Part shown: piece after piece, positions 23,205 through 35,239 of the stretch
Position numbering within the stretch: position 1 is the first letter of the stretch
How the letters are laid out: each line of letters begins with the position of its first letter
Origin: Nectonema munidae
Lineage: Eukaryota; Nematomorpha; Nectonematoida; Nectonematidae
Direction: 5' to 3'
NCBI GenBank assembly: GCA_030549495.1
Contig: JAUIRK010000376.1
Location: 713,501 to 777,500 of the forward strand
DNA: 64,000 nucleotides
Position numbers and translations under genes: made by a program
The notes under the pieces: generated by a model
Database searches by the model: none
The model's input: only the letters and a program-made list of their open reading frames with translations
Told to the model about the DNA's origin: nothing

Positions 23205-24095
23205 TATTATAAATTTCTACTAAAAGTGAAAAAAAAAATTAAATTTTTTTTTGTTTTCTTGTTTTTTCTTGCTCTGAAGTTCAAGATTTTTGTATGGAAT
23301 AATATGTTAGCAAAAAAAAATATCAAAGAATGAGTTTGCAAAAAATAAAAAATGCAATCAAGAACTACTAAGAAATATTTAAAAACACTCATTTACTTAA
23401 AAATTATTTACCAAGTCAATTATAAATCAATTTAGTTTATTTTATGTTACATTCACAAAATTTTCTAAACTTAAATAAAAAAGACAATTTTTTTATTTAA
23501 ATGAATTAAAAGAATTATTATTTGTAAAGTAAAACTTCTATTAGATATAAAGTTCAATCCAAACAAAATCTGATATACACAACACATTACACATCATGTT
23601 AACCAAAATAATAAATTTTAAAACTTTACGCTGTTAAGGAAACATTTAAAAAAGTAAAATTAAAAAATGTTCTTATAAGAATAAATTGAGTTACATTTTT
23701 ATACATAAGCCTTGATTTTAAAACTTACTATAAAATAAAGTTAGAAAATGCGAACAAAATTTGATCACACAAGTTTTTAAAGTTAAAATTTAAATTGATA
23801 TTATTTATTGCAGGTAAAAGGTAAAAAAATTACAAAAAAAAAACAAATTGCAATATGAAAGAATCAGGCGTTAGCATAAAAATCAATTCTTATATGGCAC
23901 TATGTTTAACATAAGAACTTTTCAGTTAAATTTTTTTTATAAAAACTCAGGAAAAACATAATTAAACTAAAATGAAAGCACTTAAAAATTAACAAACAAA
24001 TACAGTTTAATTCAATTAAAAGTAGGCGTTAAAAATTATTTACTTTAAAAAAACAAACGACTATAGAGCAATCAAAACACTTCTGATGAGAAAAT
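23205..24095. other. AT-rich intergenic DNA
   Basis: Low complexity with no coding or repeat end that I can support. Confidence 0.45.
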
Positions 24096-24099
24096 TTAA

Positions 24100-24755
24100 A
24101 CGGGATTACTAAAAAATTGTGAAAAATTTACCAATGCAGAGAGGCTTGAGTTTGTGTGTCTGATTGCAGCAGAGAAGAAAAGTACATCTGTCTTTGATAG
24201 TCTTATAGCCAGATGAGCGGTCTTTGTCTGATTTGAGAGCGTATGTAGAGTTAGGCAGTATACGATAGAACAGGGCCGTCTCATCTGCGTTATACACTTG
24301 ATCAGGGCACATGTTTTTATTAGTTATATAATCTTTGAATTTTGATGGAAAATCAGAGGCTGAGAAAATCAGCAGATTTAGATTCCCCATTCAACTTGGT
24401 ATGAACAATGCCATGAATTCTCTGAAAGAGCTGAAGTCAACCCTTGGAGACTGTGGAAGAACTAGAGTTATTTGAAGTTTGAGCAGCACTAATAGATTTA
24501 AGTTTTTGTGCTTGTCCACAAACGATTGGCCTTTGTAGTGGATACGAGCACTCGTTTTTTGCACAAATCAGTTGTACATGGCTTTGTCAAGATCAGGATC
24601 AGCAAATCAAGTGCACAAAGTCTTGTAACGTGGTCTCTTCTTTCATCCAGCCCCGCATAGTACATTCTGGGATTGCAGACTCACATGATATTTTGGCTTG
24701 TGATTCAGCATTGCGTACTCGCTTGATTAGACCAAACTTGTAATCAACACTAGAG
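24100..24755 (-). pseudogene. Tigger/pogo (CENP-B-like) transposase, N-terminal half
   Basis: Read from 24755 on the minus strand: KFGLIKRVRNAESQAKISCE and CTMRGWMKEE form the Psq-type helix-turn-helix region. After a gap come RIHGIVHTKLNGESKSADF, then CPDQVYNADETALFYRILPN with the first catalytic Asp, and KDRCTFLLCCNQTHKLKPLC. The 24390-24109 stretch is open; upstream parts need frame changes and contain stops. It stops abruptly at about 24100. The C-terminal half of a Tigger protein lies 1 kb away on the opposite strand. Confidence 0.85.
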
Positions 24756-24862
24756 ATGTATCGGATATCCGCATAAGTGGATCATGCGCAAAAATTATTA
24801 CGTCCGCTTTACATCCTCATCCGCCGTTTTTTTTCATGTTAACATCCGCATCCGCAATTTAA

Positions 24863-24992
24863 CCCATTTAAGACCAAGCAAAGCAGACGATATCTAAAAA
24901 AACGCAGACGATTTATATTCAAAGTCATTGAAAAAAGCAGTCGAAGATGAAATTACTTATGCTCCAAAATAGGAACATTGGTCGTAAATGGG
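24863..24992. mobile_element. Short TTAA-type MITE, copy b (130 bp, complete)
   Basis: TTAA is present on both sides (24859-24862 and 24993-24996). Ends are CCCATTTAAGACC and, read inward from the right, CCCATTTACGACC. The interior has GCAGACGATATCTAAAAAAA and CGCAGACGATTTATATTC. This is the cleanest copy of the family and shows its palindromic design. Confidence 0.85.
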
Positions 24993-25189
24993 TTAAAATC
25001 AATTTTTATAAATATCTATTGAAACTTTTCGTATTTTTTTTGTCTAAAACTTACAAGATTTGTTGTCTTTAAATTCCTATCTTTGATCATACGAAATGCG
25101 AGAATTATAAAATGAGGAAGTTTGTTTGTAGCAACATTTCTTTTTGTCGGCCATCGTGATATTCTCGATTCAAATCGTCAAGTAATTCC

Positions 25190-25730
25190 ATTTCTCAAGC
25201 AAGTCTCTCTCTTTAAGATGTGTTTTACATGTCCGCCAAAGCATGGCATAACATCACCAAAACAATTATCACCAACTCCTCGAACAAAATCTTGAGTCCT
25301 GCGTTCAACCAACAGGTTGATGACCACTCCAATGACTCTAAGTTTTACTGAAAATGAGGTGAAGCAAGCACAGACTAAACTGGACTCCGATCTAAATCTG
25401 AAAGAAGTGTCCCTGAGTGTGATGATAGAGAACTGCGAATAGATTGAGGCCAGTGAACCGGTCTTTCAACTCCAGGTAGACGAAGAGCTTTTGGAGCCAA
25501 CAACCGAAACCGATGACTCAACAGACAACTCTCCTCCACAGCCAACAGTTAAAGGTAGTGATATCTGCTCTATTCTAAAATAAAGTTTGGACTGGTTACA
25601 AACTCAAAAAATCGATTCAGTTAAACTGATGCAACTGAAAAACATTTTGCGTTTTACACAAAATGTTTCACAAAAAGAAATGAAGTAAAAATGTATTACT
25701 GATTTTTTTTGTAAAAAGTGATTGTTTATG
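25190..25730 (+). pseudogene. Tigger/pogo transposase, C-terminal tail
   Basis: The plus strand carries AWHNITKTIITNS, the end of the DDE domain, followed in another frame by an acidic linker (LQVDEELLEPTTETDDSTD). Last comes LDWLQTQKIDSVKLMQLKNI with LRFTQNVSQKEMK and CITDFF, the usual Tigger tail. Several stops and at least one frameshift are present. It may be the missing half of the minus-strand piece at 24100-24755, separated by inversion. Confidence 0.75.
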
Positions 25731-26785
25731 TGTTAATAAATGTCACTGTTTTTTGTGTTTAATAAAATTAATTGAGCTTCACATTTACATTAGGATTTCA
25801 GGGATTGTTATTTTTAGACATCAATTCACGTTTTATCATTGATAAAATCTTCGTGTTGGTTGCAAAATGTTTTCTGTATAAACAGCAAAAAAGGAGGGAA
25901 CAACAAAAACAGCAGGCTAGGTAATTATGGTGCTGTTTACATTAGCAAATTATAACGCGGGTGCAAATCGTAGACCCCAGTTTTCGCGTTATAACGCTCC
26001 TTGACTCTACTTTTTTTAAATATCTTCTTAAATCTTTTTACTTTTTCTTTTATCGAAGAATCTGGTTAACTTTTGGATGAGTTTAATTTTTCTGTAAATC
26101 AGAAGATAATTTAATATAATGTCAATGTCATTAACGTTGAAATAACACATAATTTAGTTATACTTTAGAGTTGTTTAATACTAATTGATTAAAGTAGTTT
26201 GTGAAGATAACATCATATTTTATTAATAAACAATAAACTATATTCAGTGAGAGATTCAAATAATTTAGGAGGGGGTCTAATACTTACCATCTGTCCAGCT
26301 ATGAAAGTATTCTTGCCTTGAATGTGATAGATACAACTAAAAAAATATTGATTAAAATATTCTATTTTTGAGTAAGTTTATTTTAGGCTACGCAGAATAA
26401 TTTTATTTTATAGCTTACTCGTTTTTTATATTTAAATTGAATGGACAAAATTGAAGTTCTAACTATAAATTGGTATATATTCACGTTTTTAATTTATTCG
26501 TTTTTTTACATTTGAAATTGTAGTGATAGTTAGTTCCATCCCTGACTGACTAACTTCTCTTTTAAGATATATTTGAGTAAAATTAATCTAGTTCACAACG
26601 TACCGTGAATTAATATGATTCAACATTTTTCACCATCCCCATACGAAAAACTTACGAGACTTTTCCCATTTATTTACCAATGAATACGTTCTATTGATTT
26701 TTCCTAAAGTTACGTGTTTGAGTTGTTAATCGGTGGAAGTCAAACTGTCAAAGGTTAAAATGTCATAATAGTGCCTGCATTTCCC
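25731..26785. other. Upstream region of MRPL24
   Basis: Non-coding. It should hold the MRPL24 promoter, but I see no clear TATA box or binding-site cluster that I can defend. Confidence 0.4.
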
Positions 26786-29700
26786 ATGAGTTTTTTTGGT
26801 GATAGGGTGTTCGAACTCTTATAATGAAATGTATACATCGATACGACTAGATAGTAGATATGTTTTACACGCTAAAATTTAAACCTATTTTGTTTAGGTC
26901 TTCAAGGTCCTCGCATTTTGAAGAAGAGACGCTTTTGGTATGGCGATTCTCAGCCTTGGGAAGCAAAATGGGTCTATAAAAATCTCCAAGGTGCCAAATC
27001 TCCCCTCGTTCAAAGGATCGCAGATTGGAATGTTTTTCGTGGAGATCGAGTATGAGCGCACTTATTTTTTGATTTTTCGAGTGATGTGTAGCGGCAAAAA
27101 TAAATTAAGACCGAAGGTTAACAAAAATATTATAAAACTTGTGTAAAAATTAAGATGGCATTCATTTAAAGTGAAAAATTCGATAAATTTACCACCTAAA
27201 ATAAAAAATCACGAAACGCCATTTTTGACTTACATTGCAAGATTTTGTGTCTAGAAAAATATGTCTAGAACCTGAGTTTTTTGTTTTTATGGGTTTTGGC
27301 ATGGCGACACTCTTTCTTATTTTTGATAGCCGAAATATTGAATTTGAAGATTGTTAAACAAGCGACATTTAATGGCTCAGATATTTTAAGGCAAAGCTTT
27401 CTAAGCACAAAATAAATTTTTGAATATTTAAAATAATTCGTTATCAATAGAACTTCATTTATGAAAATTTTGTGTTTTGGATGAAATTTAATATAACTTC
27501 AGACAAATAATTTTTTATTTGTCGGTAACCCTTAATCCATTGTGTCTGAATCGATTTAACAAAAATAGCAGTGAAATTGACGTCTTGGTATTTCTAGTGT
27601 TAAGTGTTGTGTGATTAACTCATCGCGTTTGATTGACTCAGAGGATTAGTTAATTTAGAGCTACTTTTGTATCGAATTACTTAATCTGGTCTGCCTTTTC
27701 GTGGATGATATGGATTTAATTGTACACCATAAACCCAATTATAAAAAAGCTCATATGCCGCAATCTTTTACCTGAAACATATCGACTAAAGTCTTTTCTG
27801 TAACAGGTAGAAATTATGTACGGCAGAGATAAAGGCAAGCAAGGAATCGTGAATAGAATTGTGAGGGAGCGAAATTGGGTCTACGTGGAAAACCTCAACT
27901 GTGTAAGTTGCCTACTTTAAAATCTGCTTTCCGCAATCATTTCTTGCCTGCCACGCGGCACTTTCTTTTACGCGCAGAAATACACGCTGAAGGGATCCGA
28001 CAAAAAAGAGTTCGCTTCCATGGTGAAGGAAGAGTGTCCTTTGTTGATGCCGAATCAAGTGAAGCTGGTGGATCCTTCGGACGGGTAACTACTTTGTTTT
28101 AGCTAAGCCTTCTATGTCTAGATGAGGGCTCTGCAACCTTTTTGATCAAAAGAGGCATTTTGCCAGCCGCTTCTGCCAAAAAATTATTTAGAGCTGCAAA
28201 AATAGCAGAGCTTTTAAAGGTTTAATCTTTTATTAGATTAAACCGATGAATGGAACGAATAGAAGTGCAGTGTGTATTTGTAGGCCTACTTTTAAATAAA
28301 TTAAACTGTGAGCCAGCTATATAAAGCCCTATTTGAGTCCTTCCTATATTTGTGTATGATTAAAATAAAAACTAGCTTAATTTTATTTTAAAATTAAATT
28401 AAAATAAAAAAGAAACATAAAATTAGGATATATACATATATATCAAAATTAGGAGCGTCTGTGATAAGTCCATATCAGTGTGCTCTCGTCCTCTTAGGGT
28501 TTTTTGCTCAACCAACCAGAAGCACCTGAAACTTACAAAAAAACTACATCAGCTGAAATGTCTGAAATAAGTTTTTGGGTTTTTTCAGAAAAATAATAGG
28601 TTGTTAACTGCTGTTGTTCTTACTTGTTTAATGTCACTTCTATTTCTGAAGATAGTTATAGATATTCTCTATGTCGGGGCTGTAAGATGTAATTTTGATC
28701 TTCACACAGGACTGTAGGCTTTGATTTGTGAGGCCGGAGCGGTATTTGTTTTTTTTAACGTTTATGCTTGAGAAACTTGCTCGCATTAGTATTATGTTGG
28801 GCCAAAGAAGGATAGGACTTTAAATCTTCATGTTTATATACGTGTCAGGAATGGCACTCCATGTTTCAAAAACAAGTAAGACTGGTTTGGCCAGTTTTTC
28901 AATATCACTCAATTTGTGCTCTTTAGCGAGAGTAGCCTTCTAACGGGCGATTTCTTCAAGATCCGCTGGCGAACAATATATTCTTTCACTCAAATGCGAA
29001 AATATCCTCCAGCATCTGTAGGGTCGTGCCTCCCTTTCCTTCAAGTTTTTATTGAGCGTGTTCAAGTGACTTGTCATATCCTCCATGAAGTAAAACTTTT
29101 GCAGCCATTGATGCCTTTCATTTCGGGATAGCAGAGGCCTTTGCTTTTCAAGAAGGTTCTCATATGCTATAGACAGGCAGCGAAATTATTTCAGCACCTC
29201 TCCATTGGACAACCATCGGATTCAGCTATGCAGCAGAAGATTCGAATATGCGTTTTCGACTTGTAACAATCAACAAAAATGTCGGTGGCTTTTAACCACC
29301 TTCAATATCTTGATAACGAGATTCATCACTTCCACACATTCGGAAGGGAATCTTTGAACGCACAGTGCTTCTTGATGAAGGATGCAGTGAAACATCATCA
29401 GCTCTTGATTCCAGTGACTGAAGTAAGTTTACAAAGCCCTTCTGTGCTCCTCTCATACTGGATGCCTCATCAGCGGACACTGAGACCAGGTGAGTGGTGT
29501 TTATTCCTTTTGCTTTTTGACAACTCACATCAGCCTCACAAATACAGTGCTATCTGCTCAACATCCTTCACATCACTTGTCTCATCACAGGTAATTGAAG
29601 ATGCGTAAGCTTAATTTTGCTCCATTTTAGTGGCCATGTATTTGACAGTCTTTGCAGAGGGTTTCTCCACTCTACCGCTGTTTTTGATTATTCAAATTTG

Positions 29701-32700
29701 TTCCTCATTTTCCATAATATTTGCCAAGTGCTCAGCGAATTTTTAAATGGACCGTAAAATTTTGGAAACGTATTGTCGAGATCAGGATTAGTGTAGAATT
29801 ATCATTAGTGTTATTATTGGAGTTAAGAGTTAGTAGTATTAGCGCAATCGTACATCCATACATTTACATATACATTTTTGACAGTCTTGACACAAATTTT
29901 CCTATTTATTTGTATTAATACACGCCTGACACGAAAAACATCTATAGACATACATACATACATATTGACATTAGACACCCGTGCTGAAATACTTAATATC
30001 AAAAACAACGGTATAATGCCTAATTTTCTGAACAATTTCCCGTTTGTTTTCAAGGTCAGAGGATAGATGCTCTCATATTTTTATTAGTAGTCGACTGTAG
30101 AGAGTTGATCCACTTCTTGAAAGATATTTTATCTCTTTTTTTTTCCGTCGCAGTTCCAAAGTTGCTCTCTTTCGCTCATCGTCGGTTGGGTATTTTTGAT
30201 CGAATGCTAAGTGCTTGTTTTGAAAATGTCTTTCAACGTTTGATTTTTTGTTTGCTTTTTTCTCGCCATATATCAAGCATATCAGCGTCGTTGGCAGTGA
30301 AGGCAAATGAATTTGTCCACGCTGAATGAAACTCTGCAGGTTGCCAAGCCTCGTTCTAGATAAATATAAAATGCAAATATTTTGAATAAACAGTCGTAGA
30401 CACTAGAGATCGACAATGCTTTATACATATTAATAATAATGAGCCAATCAATCAGTATGTCTTAAAATGTTTAAAAAAAGTTTATAACTTTGAAACCTTT
30501 GTCATTCATACTATTGAAATTTAGAAAGATATGTGATGTAGTTTGGAGGTACGACGAAAAAGGAGAGAAAGTTCGCGTTTCAACCAGATCCGGTAGAATA
30601 CTGAGCCTTTCTTCCATGGCGTTAGAAACGAGAGACTACAAAGCGAAACATTTATACATAGGTGAGAAAGCCTTTATCACTACGGTCTTTGCTTAATTTC
30701 ATGTATCGTATTTCAGGGAGTTCTTGTTTTTTACACCCTCTTAGACTTTGTGGCCTTATTTGCTTTCATTTCTTTCATGCATTGCTTTTTAAAATCAGTC
30801 ACCTGTTTTTCTTTTTCAATCAATTTTTTATTCTTTCTCCACCTTGATAAAGTTCCAGGGAACTCATGTGAACACAAACACGGTTACGTTATCGGAGTCG
30901 GTGGAGACGGATATTTTGAAGGAATAGGATTTAGAGTCGAATTTCATAAACATTTTAAATAAAAAAATAAAATAATACACAGGAAGTGAGTATTTAGAAA
31001 ACACGACTTTTCAAAAGCAAATGTATTATTTACTTAATTATTAATTTTATTAAGTAAATAATAAATTTGGTTTTAACTATGAAAAATACCGACTTCGCCA
31101 TATCAATCAATAAAAAATAAGTTTAATTTTCTTTAGATGGAGCCTACATTAAAAAAAGAGATTAAAAAAATGCTCTTCCAATCCCTCCCAAAATAAATTT
31201 GAATTCTCTCATTTCGATATCTTTATTTCAATTTATTAAAAGGTCTTTTCGTTTGTCAGTAGATTTTCAATAATGTTTTTTTGTGTTAAGGCGAAGTCTT
31301 TAGAGTTTAGACGGATATTTGAAATTTTTTTTTTTAATTAATTTTGGCCTTATTGATATAATAGTCGATCCTAATTTGGGCTATAGTTGATCAGAAGAAG
31401 TAATGTAGTAAACCTCACAATTTTCTCAGCGGAGGTAAATATTTTTTACAGGACATAACTATATAAGATACTTTTTCTTGAGAACCGGAAAAAGAGTTAA
31501 TTAACGTAATACAATACACAAGTTAATATAAATATCTTAATTTTATTTGCTAAATATAATTTAAACACTCTCTTAAGTGTTTGAATTTTTGTAAATATTT
31601 GGAGTATTGCGGTCGATACTCATTATAATCAACATCACAGAAATTCATAGAATCGTAATCAGAATCATAATCATTTTTAAAAAAAAACCAAAACTCAGAA
31701 TTAAAATCGGACCTAGAGATTGTAGGGTAGAAGCTTGTCTGGTATACATCAGGAGAATGAGGAGTGTTTTGCGAAAACTAAGTACCTTTCTTTTTGAGCC
31801 AACACAATTAAATAAAAATGCGCCTATAGAGTAGAAACAACGAGTAGAGAAGGATTTTCCATTCTCACAATCAGAAGTCGAATAATACACCTGCTCTTCA
31901 GTGTTTGACAACTACAGCATATTTCAGCGAATCATACATTCGCACAATAAACCAATAGCTATCTGACACTAAATCAATCCATCCTTTCCAGAGCTAGCTA
32001 AGCTCGCCTCTAAATATAAACAAATATGTTTTTTACTAACCAGAATCAGAATAGAATTTTAGAAATGAAAAAATCAAAATCAGAAAAAAAGTTGTAATTT
32101 TAAGAGAACAGAATCATTATCTAAAAAGGTCCCCAATCCTGACTTGGCGTCGGATTCGCGTATTTTTCCTCCTACTGACCCATTGTGGTTATAATCTAGG
32201 CAGATAACACAACTCACACTTTCGCAATGTGCGTCATATAATATATATAATTGATCTAGCTCTTATTGTTAAAACAAAGCTAAGCTAATAATGACCAACT
32301 ATTTAACTAACATTGTTAAATAAATTTCAGAATTATTCATTTTCAAAACACGACATTAATTTTTTTTGACAAAAGTTATCAATTGAATGATATATATTGG
32401 ACGTTTTCTTACTGGACATTTACAACAAATATAGCGTTAAAATTTTCTTTAAAAAATCGAAAAAAGTAACAAAGCCGTCATTTGCTGCCTACTTAAATAA
32501 AATCAAATAGAAAAATGTATTTTAAAAATAATGAAAAAAAAACTACCTTTTTATCTTGAGAGTTTCTTCAAAGTAGTGTGGTAGTTTTCGCCGTTTTTAT
32601 CATAACAGATTACAAACACAAAAATTAAAATGAATAAAATGCTTTTTTAAAAAATTTTACTTTTCAAAACACGAACAAGTTTTGTGGTTTTAGTTATCCA

Positions 32701-35083
32701 CATCCGATCCCCCCTTTCTTTAAATTCAGCCGAAACCCTTTTAATTTTACTTCACTTTATGAGATCTTTTAAGAAGATAAACAAGAATGATAGCATTGAA
32801 AGTTTGATATGGCAGGGCAGAAGATAAGAATGTTCTTATAAAAGATATAATAGAGCGCCATATCGCGCATCAGTGCCGTTGCCTGCGTTCACAAAAGAAT
32901 TTTTTATCCTACATCCCATTATTAAAGAAAGCATACTTACGAAATTTTCTTTAGCCTAAATTTTTGAGTATGTATAAAAATAATTTTACCAATTAAAAAA
33001 TTATGATCAAGAACAGAAAGTTGTATCTTTTCTTCACAAGATACGATAACTAGTTGAATACACGCACATGCAACTTATAAATGTCATGATGAAAAACAGT
33101 ATCCCTAGTGAAAAATAGTGATAGAAACGCACAGAATATTACGAGCACAACTAGTTTCGCATATCGAGTTCATTAGTTACCCTTCCAACACTCCATCCGT
33201 ATGATGAAACCATTCAAGTGTGTGGTTTATGCAATCTTCTGATAGTGTTTGTGCCTTCAACTACCGGGATATGTTCGATTCCCAGCAATGGGAGTTTCTA
33301 ACTACATCTAACTAATGAGACCCAAAAGGTCGAGACCGGTCTTAGATTTGTTATTCATGTATGATAACGCTAATCGAATTTGCTAACTGCTTGCAATTCA
33401 CCCCACAAACATATACCATATATATATTTGTATAGTTTATCTGATTTTCATTATCTTATAAAATATAAATTTAGCAATATTTATTTCTATATGTATGGTT
33501 TCATGGAGTACACATTACGCAATATAACCTATACCTTTCAACTTTAAAGGCTAAACTTCAAGGCCTCTTTCTGATTTTTTCATCTTTTGTTTTGTTGCGG
33601 CCCTCTAGTGCAGTGGTTCCCAACCTTTTTTATCCCGTTCCCCCTTTTCCAGTCACTTTTTTTACCTGTGGACCCCTACAACTGAATAGTTTGAGCCAAC
33701 AAAATTAATCAAAGATTTTTATGCAAAAAATGATTCTAGTCATCTGATTAAATCGTATGCTTATTCATATGAAATCAGAGAAAGCGTAAAGCCTGACATA
33801 AAATGTGAATAAAATTTTTTTCCAATAAAATATAAATTTTTCAAAAATATTGTAACTAATAAAAAGGATATATAAACATTCAAAATATGAAACTTTAAAA
33901 AATGGAAGAAAATATTTATTTAAAAAAGCTCTAAATATAAATATTTGTATTGATTTGGAAAATAGAAGTATATTAAAGGAGATTCAGCATAAGTAGTTTG
34001 AAGTAGAATTTCCATGGACCCCTTGAAATTCTTCCATGGACCCCCGGTTGGGAACCACTGCTCTAGTGCAATGCTCCTTCTTGATTCGACCCTTTGTTAA
34101 AAAAGTGTTGAGGACCACTGTTCTATATAGTTCACAGTAAAGCTTGAGTCGAATCGCTTAACAACACAAAATGCATTCTGATGTGTTAATAAGTATACAA
34201 AATGTGTGTCCCTGTGCTTTGAGATGGATATCAGAAATGAATACTCATAACAAGTTATTCATAAGTAAGAAATTGAAAATCAATGCCAGTAATAGGTTTA
34301 CTATCAAAAAAACAAAAATGTATGCTTGTTTTGACTGTATTTTGATTTATGTGCAATATTTCAAGGTCAATAAAGCTTAATTATTTTTAAGATTCAAAAA
34401 AGTAATTAAAATTAAAACAACCTTAAAAATTATAAATTTCATAACAATGCTTAATACTACCTTTGGTTAAAATAAACGTGTTACATTGCTATATTATGTA
34501 TTTAAAAAGTTTTGGACTTTTTTGTGTCTGGCAGGAAGAGCGGAGTACTCAAACTTTTTGATATGATTGGATAAAAAAATATTTATTTTAACCAATCAAA
34601 TTACACGAGAATCTAACCACTTATTTTGAACACTTCTGGAATAAATGATGACTATTCAAATGAACTACTAAAAAATCTCGGATTTGATTGGCTAAAATTC
34701 AATTATTTCAAACATTCTTATCTATAATATTTAGTATATACGAGGAATGTTACTTACAGGGTATAGCTAGTGTCTTTTTAAAATCTTACTGAATTTGAGT
34801 TTTTTCTGCAGTCTGCATTTTTGAAGGTTCGATTATCTGGGTTATTCAGTAAAATCTCAATGGCAGCATAGATTGAAAGGCGTGTTAAACGTTATACTGA
34901 GAAGTCCTTATTTGCTCTCAGTAAACATATTTCTCTTATATTTCAGAACGAGAAAAGGACACGATTGCTACTGAAGCAGAACGTACCACATATACTTCAG
35001 AATTGATAAGCTTCCAAGATGATATTTGCGATCACATGCTTATTCCCAGATCACAACCCAAAATTCCTCGCTTCTTATATTGA
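26786..35083 (+). CDS. MRPL24: Mitochondrial large ribosomal subunit protein uL24m (MRPL24), 6 exons
   Basis: A structural protein of the mitochondrial 39S subunit. Exons: 26786-26798 (MSFF, inferred start), 26898-27049, 27807-27902, 27978-28084, 30525-30661 and 34947-35083 (stop TGA). All introns are GT-AG and all five junctions keep phase; the total is 642 nt, 213 residues, against 216 in human. Exon 2 ends [10 protein letters not shown] and exon 3 continues [20 protein letters not shown] with [11 protein letters not shown], the KOW RNA-binding motif. Exon 4 has [15 protein letters not shown], exon 5 [20 protein letters not shown], and exon 6 the family tail [17 protein letters not shown]. 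Exon 1 is the least certain: 13 coding bases chosen because donor and phase fit. Intron 4 (2.4 kb) contains a 2.2 kb hAT; intron 5 is 4.3 kb. The reading frame is undamaged, so the gene should be functional. Confidence 0.93.
28500..30330 (-). pseudogene. hAT transposase remnant with BED finger (GTF2IRD2/ZBED type)
   Basis: From 30306 on the minus strand: [20 protein letters not shown] and [20 protein letters not shown], the divergent BED-like finger of this lineage. After the nested repeat comes [20 protein letters not shown] with NLL, the DDE region. Further on, [20 protein letters not shown] and [11 protein letters not shown] are the mid-C-terminal signature. Many stops and shifts separate the blocks. 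Mammalian GTF2IRD2 is a known domestication of this family; nothing here suggests domestication. Confidence 0.85.
29740..30025. repeat. ~290 bp dispersed repeat, inverted copy at 49405-49690
   Basis: The block with AGGATTAGTGTAGAATTA, TTAGCGCAATCGTACAT, a CATACATA-rich stretch and GACATTAGACACCC matches the reverse strand of 49405-49690. It looks like a short non-autonomous element. Its ends are near AAATTTTGG and AACGGTATA, but no target duplication could be fixed. It interrupts the hAT transposase remnant at 28124-30353. Confidence 0.7.
31000..33190. other. MRPL24 intron 5, left part
   Basis: AT-rich intronic sequence without exon-like or repeat-end features that I recognise. Around 31640-31700 and 32040-32110 there are degenerate AGAATCA repeats. 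Confidence 0.45.
33195..33440 (+). repeat. tRNA-derived SINE, second family
   Basis: GTGTGTGGTTTATGCAATCT forms an A-box-like start and GATATGTTCGATTCCCAGCA a strong B box about 40 bases later. After a body of about 100 bp it runs into an AT microsatellite (ATATATATATTTGTATAG). The sequence differs from the SINE at 12036. Anticodon-loop folding was not attempted. Confidence 0.6.
33611..34060. mobile_element. 450 bp non-autonomous hAT, complete
   Basis: Perfect 8 bp duplication CTCTAGTG (33603-33610 and 34061-34068). Terminal inverted repeats are CAGTGGTTCCCAACC at both ends. There is no transposase. It landed in an older hAT-like remnant, whose right end GTTGAGGACCACTG lies at 34107-34120. 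All of this is inside MRPL24 intron 5. Confidence 0.93.
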
Positions 35084-35086
35084 TGC

Positions 35087-35092
35087 AATAAA
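35087..35092 (+). promoter_or_regulatory. Polyadenylation signal AATAAA for MRPL24
   Basis: AATAAA starts three bases after the TGA stop at 35081-35083. This gives a very short 3' untranslated region, as is common for compact ribosomal-protein genes. Confidence 0.6.
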
Positions 35093-35174
35093 TTTTTTAA
35101 TCATTCAAGCAGAAGAAAATTTATTGCCGAAAAATTTTGAATTCAGCTGAAAATGTCTTCAGTCTGTTAAAAAT

Positions 35175-35230
35175 AAGAAATTTTGAATTCTTCGTCTGTG
35201 TTTCCATTGGCAACATTGGTCTTAAATGGG
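35175..35230. mobile_element. Short TTAA-type MITE, partial right end
   Basis: The sequence CAACATTGGTCTTAAATGGG followed by TTAA (35231-35234) matches the right end of the copy at 24863-24992. The rest of the element is not recognisable to the left. Confidence 0.5.
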
Positions 35231-35239
35231 TTAAAATTG

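Larger units (their letters stand above)
28124..30353 (-). mobile_element. hAT transposon (GTF2IRD2/ZBED-like) inside MRPL24 intron 4
   Basis: The flanks carry an 8 bp duplication with one mismatch, GTCTAGAT (28116-28123) and TTCTAGAT (30354-30361). Ends read inward are GAGGGCTCTGCAACC and CGAGGCTTGGCAACC, like Charlie-type hATs. The transposase remnant runs on the minus strand, opposite to the host gene. A ~290 bp dispersed repeat (about 29740-30025) is nested in it. Intron splice sites are unaffected. Confidence 0.85.

Noticed and set aside
27265-27447. 60-codon minus-strand frame in MRPL24 intron 2
   Set aside because: Composition is like the intron, with no splice or family support.
29279-29608. 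109-codon plus-strand frame
   Set aside because: It is the antisense of the hAT transposase blocks ([19 protein letters not shown]) on the minus strand.
30859-30960. Candidate last exon of MRPL24 ending [11 protein letters not shown] or VETDILKE
   Set aside because: The first frame does not match the family and the second needs a poor GTCTTT donor. The exon at 34947 fits in phase, length and sequence.
33207-33300. Possible functional tRNA gene (GTTCGATTCCC)
   Set aside because: Arms do not form a convincing cloverleaf by eye and it runs into an AT tail, as SINEs do.
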